DNA of 64,000 nt, from assembly GCA_903865745.1 (NCBI GenBank), contig CAIPKV010000085.1, positions 1-64,000 on the forward strand, read 5' to 3'. Made by a program: the position numbers and the translations under genes. The notes below the pieces were generated by a model. The model did no database searches. It worked only from the letters and a program-made list of their open reading frames with translations, and had not been told where the DNA came from. Of the stretch, positions 1 through 10,500 are shown piece after piece; the first letter of the stretch is position 1; every line of letters begins with the position of its first letter. Origin of the DNA: an uncultured Verrucomicrobia subdivision 3 bacterium (lineage in GTDB: Bacteria; Verrucomicrobiota; Verrucomicrobiia; Limisphaerales; UBA11358).

Positions 1-2
1 AT

Positions 3-1430
3 GGGCTGGTGGGCACGATTACGAACATCGTGACGACGAACAGCTATTGGACGAACCAGATTACGGGTGACTTTTATACGGTGCCGACGAACTGGTGCGG
101 GTATCAATTGATTGGGTTGGTGACCAACGGGTTGGTGGCGACGAACACGGTGGGGGCGACGAACCCTGCGGGTGTGGTGTTGCTGCCGGGCCAGCAATAT
201 GTGGGTACGACCTATTCGGTGGGGACCAACTATATTTATTCGCTGCGGCCTGGCTACTGCGAGCCGGCTTTATATTTTGCCACCAACTACACGACCAATG
301 TGGCTCCTCGATATAGTTACTATTTCGGGAGTATCGTCACAAACAGTTATTATACCAACAGTCCGGTGGTCGTCCTCACGACCAATCTTGCCATTTTGAC
401 CAATGGCCTTGTAGGCACGCTGACGAATATTGTTACTACGAACATAACTTACACCGGGGTGTCGGGCGACTTCTATATTCCAAATCCTGCCTGGTGTGCT
501 TATTCCGTGCTTAGTACCCAGCTGCAAACGACAGTTTATTTTACAAATACCTTCAGCGCCACAAACTTGCCGGGGGTTGTGGGTCTTGGTCAGCAATTCA
601 AACAGTATACGGTTTCGGATTATACCAATAATATTTTAGTGGTGCAGCCGTCCCTTTGTTCGCAGGGCACCCCGGTGACAAATCTGCGCCAAGGCGTTGG
701 CCGGGTGCAGTTCATCCGGGCCAACTATGATTCGTTGCTGGGCCAGTTTTTCCAGGCGCTCACCAATACCTACACCATGACCGTGATTAGCAATGGGCAG
801 CCCGTAGTGGAATATTACCAGCGTGTGGTGACTAAACCCGACTTCCTCTTTCAGGCGGCAGATTTGACCACTCCGCCTAATTACCCCGATTCAACGGTGA
901 CCACGCCCAATTTTGACCAAAGTGCTATTCAAGGTGGTTTGGCCGGTCCAGGCGCCATCATTCCTGGTACGACGATAGTGTTTAATGAGAATGAAAATAA
1001 TCTTTATTTGAATGGCAGCCAAAACCTGTATGGGTATTCGACCAACAACTTATTAAATCAGGACACCCAATCGTCGGTCGGGGCATGGGGTTCGTTTGAC
1101 GCCTCTACCAATTACCCCGTGGTTTATCCCTCTGGTACCAGCATTGCTAACCTGATGAATCAATTGGTGATTCAGGTCACCCCGTCGGCCATGCCTGATG
1201 GCACCAATGGCGTGGCTTATAGCGTTACGTTTACTGCCACTGGTGGCCAGCCGCCTTATACGTGGGCCGCGCCAAACTTTTCTACCCTCGTGCCGGGGTT
1301 GGTATTTAGTCCCAACACCGCTACCGTGTCCGGTACCCCGATTGGAGCGGGCACTTTTAACTTCACGCTCCAGTTGACCGATTCGGCCAACCGGTTGGTA
1401 AATTTTAATTATCCGATTACGATCCACTAA
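3..1430 (+). CDS. Thr/Asn-rich secreted repeat protein, 5' truncated
   Basis: The reading frame is already open at the window edge, so the true start lies upstream; the first in-window GTG (position 9) falls inside a repeat and is not a start. Two copies of a module of roughly 130 residues are visible. Each opens with GLVGT(I/L)TNIVTTN, continues through GDFY and a W-C-x-Y motif, and has a PGVV...GQQ segment (about nt 3-400 and 400-660). The C-terminal 85 residues (about nt 1160-1430) resemble a putative Ig (He_PIG) domain, with GGQPPYTW, a PGL-F-P segment, SGTP and a final beta strand. Low-complexity TN runs are typical of large exported verrucomicrobial proteins. The stop lies 3 nt before the next gene, so the two are probably co-transcribed. 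Function unknown; a surface or adhesin role is inference. Confidence 0.75.
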   Translation, partial: GLVGTITNIVTTNSYWTNQITGDFYTVPTNWCGYQLIGLVTNGLVATNTVGATNPAGVVLLPGQQYVGTTYSVGTNYIYSLRPGYCEPALYFATNYTTNVAPRYSYYFGSIVTNSYYTNSPVVVLTTNLAILTNGLVGTLTNIVTTNITYTGVSGDFYIPNPAWCAYSVLSTQLQTTVYFTNTFSATNLPGVVGLGQQFKQYTVSDYTNNILVVQPSLCSQGTPVTNLRQGVGRVQFIRANYDSLLGQFFQALTNTYTMTVISNGQPVVEYYQRVVTKPDFLFQAADLTTPPNYPDSTVTTPNFDQSAIQGGLAGPGAIIPGTTIVFNENENNLYLNGSQNLYGYSTNNLLNQDTQSSVGAWGSFDASTNYPVVYPSGTSIANLMNQLVIQVTPSAMPDGTNGVAYSVTFTATGGQPPYTWAAPNFSTLVPGLVFSPNTATVSGTPIGAGTFNFTLQLTDSANRLVNFNYPITIH

Positions 1431-1433
1431 GTT

Positions 1434-4400
1434 ATGGAACCATTTGTCCGCCCTGAATCCCTCCGGAGCTGTTGGCTAAAGGCTGCAGTGCTCGGGCTGG
1501 CCTTGATGTTGTTGGGCTGTGGCGTCGGGGCGCAAACCACGGCGAACCAGTTTGAGGTGGGTGCCAATGGCGTGGCTGACCCGCTGGTCAATTATTTGAC
1601 GCAGATTTATGCCACCAATTTTATTAATGGTGCCAACGGCCAGTTCTCACGGTTCGGCTTCAATTACTATACCGGTGCGCCGAACTGGCTGGGAGCGCTG
1701 TATCATAACTGGTATAACACAGTTAACTTTACGAACGTGGGCGAGCTGGATTCTGTAACCGGTTTTAATGTGGACACCCAGCCGTGGCCATATTCCCCGG
1801 ATCGCGCGGCCGCCAGCTTTTATAACATTGGCAGCATTAATTGCGGTACACAAACCAATGCCATTTACCTGTATCAATATGGCTTCACCTATATTGGGGG
1901 AATTTATTCTGGTGGCTACGGTGGTTACGGCGGGCTTAATGTTTGGGCCAAGAATATATTCTCCGGCAATAATAGCGCCATCAATCTCGGACCGAATGGC
2001 CTCGCCCGATTCGGGGGTAACACCGTAGTTTTCAGCAACACAGCTGTCAGTATCGAGGGGTCATATGCCATCGGGCGAAATGCCTCGGAGTATGCCAATG
2101 TTTCCGCCATCGGTCAGGCTGCCTATAATACCAATGGCTGGTATATCGGGGGCCTGAACCCGTTTTCAGCTTATGCTCCCCTGAATTCCTCGCCCGGCAG
2201 CATTGATTTGTTCCCGGCGGTTTCGTACTACCAGCAGGGTGGTAGTTCTTCCAATATTTTAGTGCGAATGATTTTTCTGGAAGATAATAGTCTAAACGTT
2301 ACCACTAATGTCTATATTGGTGGTGCTGGATTTTTCACCAATGGTGCGGGGACGGTCGAATGGGTGGGTACTTACACTAACCCGGTAACCGGTCAGGCCA
2401 GTACTCGTTACCTATACCTGAATAATAATTATGAACAGAGTGGCACCACCAACCTCTTGAGTTACGGTGATCCCGGCACCGGTGTGCCTGCCAATTTTGT
2501 TATTTATCCTTCGGACACCAAAATCAGTCTGGGTACTCCGCTCGTTAGCGCCTATTATCCCAACTTGGACGTGAATGACACCATCACCAATAATATTTAC
2601 TCCTACGTTGATGCGCAGTTTATCCCGACTTCGGTCCAGCTTAACCCTACTGGTGCCGGTGCGATTGCTTTAACTAACATCCCGGGGCGTATCGAAATCA
2701 CCGCCAGCAACGAATTGAATCTTTCCAAGGCCAGCTTTGCCGGCATGAACTATCTCCGGCTCAACAGCCCCAACCAGTTTGACTATGATGGTCGGGACCA
2801 GATTGCCGCGCCGTATGCGGACTTTTATCTCGGCAGCACTAACGGCAGTATGGCTATCACCAATTTGATTGAGCCCTCACTGCCCGTGTGGAGCGGCAGT
2901 TTGCAGGCATATTCCACCCGTTGGGGCTATACCAACGCGGGCATCAACTATGACTTCCGGGTGCTGCTGGTGCAGAGCCAGCTTAGTCCCGTCACGCCAT
3001 CTTCAGTCCAAGACTTTGTGCTCTACAGTTCGAACAACGTTGTTATCAGTGATGATCTCAATATCACGCGCACTTTCTCACTGAACTGTACCAATCTGCT
3101 GCTGACGACCAATGGTATTGGTGTCGGCGCTGGATCGCCGGATGGGGAACTAAACTTGGGTTTAGGCGTGACTAACTGGCAATACGCGGTGCCTCGGTTA
3201 AGCTGTCTGACTAATAATGGCGCCATTCGTATGTATTCGACCCCTGCTAACTTTGGCAGTCTGTCCACTCCGTATCTGGCACTGTTCAACACCGGACGAA
3301 TCAACAACGGTGGTAATATTTTTATTTTCTCAGGCGACCTCGAAAATTATGGGACAATTGTTGCTAGCGCTGGCTCTTTCACCGCCCAGACGCTAACCAC
3401 TACGATGACCAACGCGACGCTTCAGGCTACCACACCCGTTAGCTTGGCGGCCTCTAATTTGGTAATCAGCGGAACCTCGATTCAGTCCGGCAATTCGCTG
3501 ACGTTGGTAGCTACCAATTTGCTAACCGACAATGGCGTCAATAGCAGTAATTTTTGGTCGCTGGGAGTGAATGATACCAGTTATGGCTATTCTCAGGGAT
3601 TGAACCTGCCCCTCAAGCCGGCTTATGGCGACCTGCTCGGCACGACCATCACCAATCTTGCGCCTGTGGCCAACTCAATTGTCTATAATACTTGGGCGGG
3701 TCAAGACCGCGGATATTCGGTAGCCGGCTACCAGAATAATGCTGCCATTGGCCAGTTGGTGTTGGATGCCGTGACCAACACCACCCAGTTCTATTTTACG
3801 GGTACCAGTAGCGACGGCACCACTAATGCCATTTATGTTGACCGTCTAGTTCTCTTGGACTCGGCCGGATATTATGGTCTGGTAAATAGCGGCTATTTGC
3901 CGGGGTTAAATTTTAATACTAATCTGGTCATCTATTACGCCGAAGCAATCGACCGGAATTACGGTTCGGTGGCGGAAAAAATCAACGGGCTTAATGACAA
4001 CCATCTTCGCTGGGTGCCCAACTATGCTGGTCACTTTAGCTCGACCAATATTGTTTATCCAAATGGGACGACTAACTCTGTAAATGCCCCGCTGGCCAAC
4101 GCCTCAGATATTGATTCCGACCGCGACGGTAATAATAATTCTACTGACCCAACGCCCGTCTTGGTTCCGTCACAGTTAAACTTTACCTTGGCAGTGACCA
4201 ATGTGCCACCGTTGACTGCCCGAATTGGTTGGCGGACCATTCCGCTGGCGGGCAATTCCATCTACTATTGCACCAATTTGGCCACCACCAACTGGCTACC
4301 GTTCACCAGCTTCAGCAATTATTTTTATGGACCCGGCATCGCTGTTCCCAATCCGGCGCAGACCAACTACTTTGTTTCGCCGCAACCGTATGACGACACC

Positions 4401-4499
4401 CAGTCACCCGCGGATAACTGGGAAGCGACTAATGTCTGGGTGCTGGATCCGCTGACGAATTCGGTCCATTTTTACCGGATTGTGGTTCAGCCAAACTAA
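1434..4499 (+). CDS. Large secreted Thr/Asn-rich protein
   Basis: 1021 residues starting at an ATG 3 nt after the preceding stop. The N-terminus has a basic stretch and a hydrophobic core ending LMLLGCGVGAQ. This fits either a lipoprotein signal (LLGC lipobox) or a type I signal peptide cleaved near GAQ, so the protein is exported. The body is rich in TN, NNY and G-G-Y segments with no enzyme motif I recognise. Near residues 895-905 there is an acidic DSDRDGNNN segment like the calcium-binding thrombospondin type 3/dockerin-like loops that often precede C-terminal domains in such proteins. The last 100 residues contain an IYYCTNLATTNWLPF segment of the kind found in verrucomicrobial C-terminal modules. 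Probably in one operon with its neighbours. Precise function unknown. Confidence 0.75.
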   Translation: MEPFVRPESLRSCWLKAAVLGLALMLLGCGVGAQTTANQFEVGANGVADPLVNYLTQIYATNFINGANGQFSRFGFNYYTGAPNWLGALYHNWYNTVNFTNVGELDSVTGFNVDTQPWPYSPDRAAASFYNIGSINCGTQTNAIYLYQYGFTYIGGIYSGGYGGYGGLNVWAKNIFSGNNSAINLGPNGLARFGGNTVVFSNTAVSIEGSYAIGRNASEYANVSAIGQAAYNTNGWYIGGLNPFSAYAPLNSSPGSIDLFPAVSYYQQGGSSSNILVRMIFLEDNSLNVTTNVYIGGAGFFTNGAGTVEWVGTYTNPVTGQASTRYLYLNNNYEQSGTTNLLSYGDPGTGVPANFVIYPSDTKISLGTPLVSAYYPNLDVNDTITNNIYSYVDAQFIPTSVQLNPTGAGAIALTNIPGRIEITASNELNLSKASFAGMNYLRLNSPNQFDYDGRDQIAAPYADFYLGSTNGSMAITNLIEPSLPVWSGSLQAYSTRWGYTNAGINYDFRVLLVQSQLSPVTPSSVQDFVLYSSNNVVISDDLNITRTFSLNCTNLLLTTNGIGVGAGSPDGELNLGLGVTNWQYAVPRLSCLTNNGAIRMYSTPANFGSLSTPYLALFNTGRINNGGNIFIFSGDLENYGTIVASAGSFTAQTLTTTMTNATLQATTPVSLAASNLVISGTSIQSGNSLTLVATNLLTDNGVNSSNFWSLGVNDTSYGYSQGLNLPLKPAYGDLLGTTITNLAPVANSIVYNTWAGQDRGYSVAGYQNNAAIGQLVLDAVTNTTQFYFTGTSSDGTTNAIYVDRLVLLDSAGYYGLVNSGYLPGLNFNTNLVIYYAEAIDRNYGSVAEKINGLNDNHLRWVPNYAGHFSSTNIVYPNGTTNSVNAPLANASDIDSDRDGNNNSTDPTPVLVPSQLNFTLAVTNVPPLTARIGWRTIPLAGNSIYYCTNLATTNWLPFTSFSNYFYGPGIAVPNPAQTNYFVSPQPYDDTQSPADNWEATNVWVLDPLTNSVHFYRIVVQPN

Positions 4500-4581
4500 A
4501 AAATATATAAAAAAGCCGAATGAGATTTTTAGAAATCAATACGCGTGTTGCTTTCGGTTGCATAGCAAATGGAGATATGTT

Positions 4582-7500
4582 GTGAATACGATACTGAATA
4601 AAATTGCCGGCTTCTTGCCGTTAGGTCTGCGGGACAGCGCGGTCTCGCTAAAGCTGGCATTGTTGCTTGGATTGCTACTTGCCGCCGGAATGGCTGGCGC
4701 GCAGCCGGCCAATGATAACTTTACCAATGCTTGGGTCATTACCGGGCAATCTGGAACGACTAATGGGGACAATACTTTTGCCTCTTTGGAGTCTTGTGAA
4801 AATAACATTGTTAATAGCACAGAATTTGGTCCTGAGGCGATTACAAATACTGTTTGGTTTGCGTGGACCGCCACCGCCACTGGAACTTTGGAAGTCAATA
4901 ATGCCGGAAGCGCCAATGTGGATTTTGTACTGTCGGTTTGGACGAGCACTAATACTATTCCTACAATTTGTGATGGTAGTTTGACTAATATATTAGCGGA
5001 CGATGGTAATGGGGGTATTAGTCAACTAGACTTCTCGGTGGTTGCCGGAAAAACTTATTACATTTCACTATCTAGCTACGATGATGGTACTTCTCCAAAT
5101 GATAATGTGGGACCTTATGTTTTGAACTGGAATCAGTCCATTTCCCAATTTTCCAGCGGAAGCTTTCAGCTTTCCTCAGGCAATTATCTCGTTAGCGAGA
5201 GGGATTCCCAGAGTCCAAATGTTGCATATGATGGTAATACAGTTGATCCCAGTCTACTTGGGGCTCGAATAACGATAACCCGCCCGGCTCCAGGTTACGG
5301 TCGCGTTTTAGTAGATTATTCGGTTACAGATCCTGGTTATACCAACCTCATTATTACTAACATAACCGCGACCACCATTACCACGACATACAAATATCAA
5401 TATTATTATAATGGTCAATATTACAACTACACGCCTCCTGACTTGGTGGTTACCAATAATATGGGACTACCAGCCGGTATAACAATTTTCACTAATGTGG
5501 TGCCTGCATCAACGGACTTTACGCTGGTGACAAACACCGTTTCTTTTGACAACTATCAGTTGGGTCAGGATGTGTTGTTACCCTTAGTACAAAGAGGCGA
5601 GACAATTTCAATTTCAAATCAAACCTATCATTTGCCTGGAATGGCTGTAGTTACGCTATCCAACCCGCGGCCCGATCCGCAGGAGCCATCAATCTTAGCT
5701 CCGCCAACATTAAGCTTATCCTTAACTTCGGCAATTGTTAATACCGCCAGCACCACCTTTCCACAACCATCCGGCTCGCTTGGTTTAGCTTATTTAAATC
5801 TAGAGCGATCAACTTTTCGGGTAGATAAAGATGTATATAGTGGCAATGCTGTAATAAATGTAATCCGTACTGGTGGAAAGGCTGACCAGAGTATTTCTGT
5901 TGATTATATTATAGATCCAACCCCAGGAAACGGACTGACGCAGTATAGTCCCGCTAATACTTTCCCATTGCAGGCAGGTTCAGATTATGCCACGAAAAAC
6001 AGTGATTTCACGCCTGTAAGTGGAACTTTAACATGGGCGGCGTACGATACCACCCCCAAAATTATATCAATTCCAATTATCAACAATAGCAAGGTGGAAC
6101 AAAATGAAGACTTTTTGGTAAAGTTATACTTCCAGCCGAGTGAACAACACAATAACGAACAGGTTGGAGAAGTAAACCAAGCTAATGTTACCATACTTTT
6201 TGATGATACAGATGGTAAGCAGCAGCCAGCTGGAGCCTTGGATAGGACTTGGAACCAGAATGGGGTTAAATACTCTAATCCACCGTATCTGCCATATCCC
6301 GGCACTGCTGGTGGTGGTGGCACGGTTTATGCCGTGGCCGAACAGCCAGATGGTAAAGCAATTATTGCCGGAAGTTTTACTTCCTTTGATTCCCAACTTT
6401 ATAATCGCATAGCACGGGTTTTGAACAATGGCTTTCAGGATACGAGTTTTCTTGCTTCTCCCAATAGCGGGGCTAATGACTTCATCTCATCGCTAGCCTT
6501 GCAGCCAAATGGTAAAATTCTAATAGGCGGTAATTTTACCTCTTTTAATGGTTCTCCCCGCTATCATATCGCCCGTTTAAACAGTGATGGCTCCGTGGAC
6601 TCCACCTTCAACCCAGGCTTCGGCGCAAATGGCACGGTTTGGTGTATGATACTTCAGACTAATGGACAGGTGGTAATAGGTGGCAGTTTTACCTCTTATA
6701 ACGGAACTAATGTAAATAAAGTAGCCCGGATAAATGCTGATGGCTCGTTAGATACAACTTTTAATCCGGGGACCGGCCCAAATGATACTGTTAATGCTGT
6801 TGCAGTGGATTCCAGTGGGCGGGTCATTATTGGTGGCAGTTTTGATTCGGTGGCCGGCGTAAGCAACGGAGGCATATCCCGCTTAAATGTAGATGGCTCT
6901 TTGGATACTACTTTTACAGCAGGCATCGGCACCTATAATCCGGATTCAGATTCGACAGATCCAGTTTATGCCATAGCCGTACAGTCGGACGGAAAGATAT
7001 TGATTGGTGGTAGTTTCTCGTTTTTGGATTTGATTAACTATAATGGTTTGGCGCGATTGAATTCCGATGGGACCATCGATTTAAACTTTAAGCCGGGAAC
7101 CGGCACCTTGAATCCCGTTACGGGTCTAGCGGACACGATTTATAGTGTGTTGTTGCAAACTAACAATGAAATACTGATTGGCGGTGATCTTACTACCTTT
7201 AATCAAACCAGGCGAATTGGGGTGGCGCGGCTTTTTGGCGATGGCACCGTAGACACCAGCTTCATGGACTCAACTTATAATCAGTTTGCTGGATTGCCTA
7301 ATCAGTATTTTAATTCTCAGGCAGTATCAACCAACTATCCATACTATAACACCCGTAATGCAGTTTATGCCTTGGCACAAGAGGCTGGAGGTAATGTGAT
7401 TATAGGTGGTATCTTTCCGTGGGTGGGTGGCGGATATACGTACGATGATATTCGACCACGGAGTAATGTGGCCCGCTTGGTTGGCGGTTCAACACCTGGT

Positions 7501-10500
7501 CCGGGTAATATAGAATTTTCTTATGGTAGCTATTCTGTTAACAATAGTCAGGGCAGCCTCTACGTATCTTTGGTTCGCACTAATGGTAATTTGGGTATCG
7601 TATCTGCTACGTTTACCACTAATACCGATGGTACTGGTGCGGGAATTGCCAGTGGTGAAGATTTTTCGTTAAACCCGATTTATTCCAGCCCGACTTGGAC
7701 GACGGCTTGGTCTCAAAACGCTTGGATGTATGATGTAGGGGTTACAGGTCCTAATTACAACACAACTCCAGTGAATACGACTCAGGCTGATGTTTATGTC
7801 GGGGTTACCAACAGCGGTAATATTACCGGAAATCTCAGTGCGAATTTTAAGTTATCTAACCCAATCGGTAATTTCTCCTTGGGTGGCGAATACATTTCAC
7901 TGGGTGCAGCGCTGGGAGCTCAGGCGGCTGCCCCGTTGACTATAATTGATACAAGTATTAAGCCCGGGGTGCTTGGTTTCAGTTCGCCGACATATTCCGT
8001 GGTTCAAAATAGGAGCGTAGCTACAATAACGGTAACGCGTACCAACGGAAGTGATGGCATCGTTACCGTCTGGTACGCAGTCAGTAACGGTACTGCAACC
8101 AACGGAGTAGACTATACGGTGACAACTCCAAATCAACTTACGTTTGCAGTTGGCCAAACGAACGCGACTTTCACTATTCCCACCAAGAGTGCGACAACAA
8201 TACATCCGGATAAAATAGTTAATCTGCAGTTGTTTTCACCAGCCGGTGGGGCGACCTTGGGTCTCACTAATGCCATTTTAAATTTAATCAATGGTGTTTA
8301 CACATATGGTCATCTTGAGTTTTCTGCTGCGAATTATACGGTTAACGAAAACGGCGGGGCGGCAGTGGTTACAATTAATCGAGTGGGCGGCAGCACGGGA
8401 ACCCTAAATGTGACGATGATTACAGCTGATCAAACCGCAATTGACGGCACAAATTACATTGGCATAAGCACTAATTTGCAATGGAACAGCGGAGATGCTT
8501 CACCTCGAAATATCACTATTCCCGTTTTGGATGATGGGGTGGTGACGCCAAACTTAGTGGCTAATTTGCTGTTGACCAATTCATTCGTTAATACCACAAA
8601 TAATGTGGGGCCACTATCATTTGGTAACACCAATGCAACGCTGACTATTAACAATCTAGATTCTGCGGGAAGCGTTCAATTCAGTACATCATCCTATTCG
8701 GTTAAAAAATACGGAGGTTACGCCCTTATACCGGTCATTCGTACGGGAGGTTCTATCGGTACGGTTACGGTCGGTTACACTACGATTGACGGCTCGGCTC
8801 AGTCCGGTTCTAGCTATACCACAACTGCCGGCACCTTAACATTTAGTAATGGGGTGGTCAGCCAATCATTTTTGGTGCCGATAACAAATAACCCAGCCGT
8901 TACAGGCTTAGTATCATTGACGTTGCAGCTGAGCCCGCCTACTGGATTAGCCACGCTTGGCACACCCAATGTGGCTGTCTTGAATATAATTGATGGTGAT
9001 TCGGTTGATGAGACGCCTGGGTTACCGGATGTTACTTACGGCAGTGCAGTTAATGGGTTCAATGCTCCGGTTTATTGTCTGGCACTTCAGACAAACAATC
9101 GACTGATTGTCGGTGGTGATTTTACATTGGCAGACGGCGTCTATCGTCAACGTATAGCTAGGTTAAATGATGATGGTACCTTAGATTCTTCTTTCTTATT
9201 ACCATCCTCCACTATTGGTGCAGATAATTCAGTCCGAGCAATTGCCATTCAGTCTGATGGACGGGTTTTGGTTGGTGGAAAGTTCACAAATATGAACAGC
9301 CAAGTCGTTAATGGTATTGCTCGCCTTAATTATGACGGCACCTTGGACAGTTTGTTTAACGTTGGTTCCGGTGCTGACAGTCCAATTTATGCTTTGGCAC
9401 AGACTTTTGTAAACGGCAACGCGGCAATATTGGTGGGCGGTAGCTTTGCACACTTGGACGGCCAGCCGGCCAACTGCATTGGTCGCTTGACGGGCACTGG
9501 TTCACCCGACCCCAGCTTCAATACCGGAAGTGGTGCTAACGGAACTATTTATGCCCTCGCGGTTCAAGCAGATGGCCGGGTAATTATTGGTGGTGACTTT
9601 ACAGCCGTGAACGGAGTTTCCGTGGGTCACATTGCCCGTTTAAATTTAGACGGTTCAGTGGACCTTACATTTACCAACGGCACGGCTAATGATTCCGTGC
9701 GGGCCATTGCCATTCAGTTGGACGGTCAGATTCTCGCTGGCGGTCTATTCACCAGCGTTAATGGCAACACCAGCTATAACCACATCGTCCGGCTCAATAG
9801 TGCAGACGGATCCCCGGACAGTACTTTCAACCCGGGCCTAAACATTATTAGTCCTGGGCCAAATAATTCCGTCTTCAGCATTGCGGTGCAGACCGATGGT
9901 CGCATTGTTGTGGGGGGAACTTTCACTCAGGCGAATGGTGTAACCCGTAACCGAATTACCCGGTTAAATGCCAATGGTACAACTGATCCTACCATCAACT
10001 TTGGTGTGGGGGCTGACAGCTTTGTGGCGGCGATTGCAGTTGAAGAATCGACCATTGCGTCTTACCCCCCCAATGTGCCGGATGAAAAAATCATCATTGG
10101 CGGAGGATTTCTAAACTATTTTGGTGCCCCACACCCCTATCTAGCTCGCATCTATGGCGGTTCCGAGGGCGGTTCCGGGGCCTTCACCTTCTCCTCGGCT
10201 TTTTACGGCGTGAATGAAAACGGTACGAATGTAGTCATCACGGTGGAACGTACCGGCGGCACAAGCGGCACCAATGCGGATGGCTCTGGCAGCGTCTATG
10301 TTACCTTCGCTGCTACCAACGGGACAGCACAGGCTGGTGTAAATTATACTGCCGTTACCACCAATTTGAATTTTCCGATGGGTGAAGTTCTGGAAACGGT
10401 CACCATACCTGTGATGGATGACAACGTTATTTCAAACGATCTGACAGTTAACCTGTCATTGAACCCCACCGCACCTGCCCAATATGGTGATCAACCAACA

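Noticed and set aside
4480-4581. TTG start extending the giant Calx-beta protein upstream
   Set aside because: It overlaps the previous gene and hides the signal peptide; GTG at 4582 has a GGAG site at the right distance.
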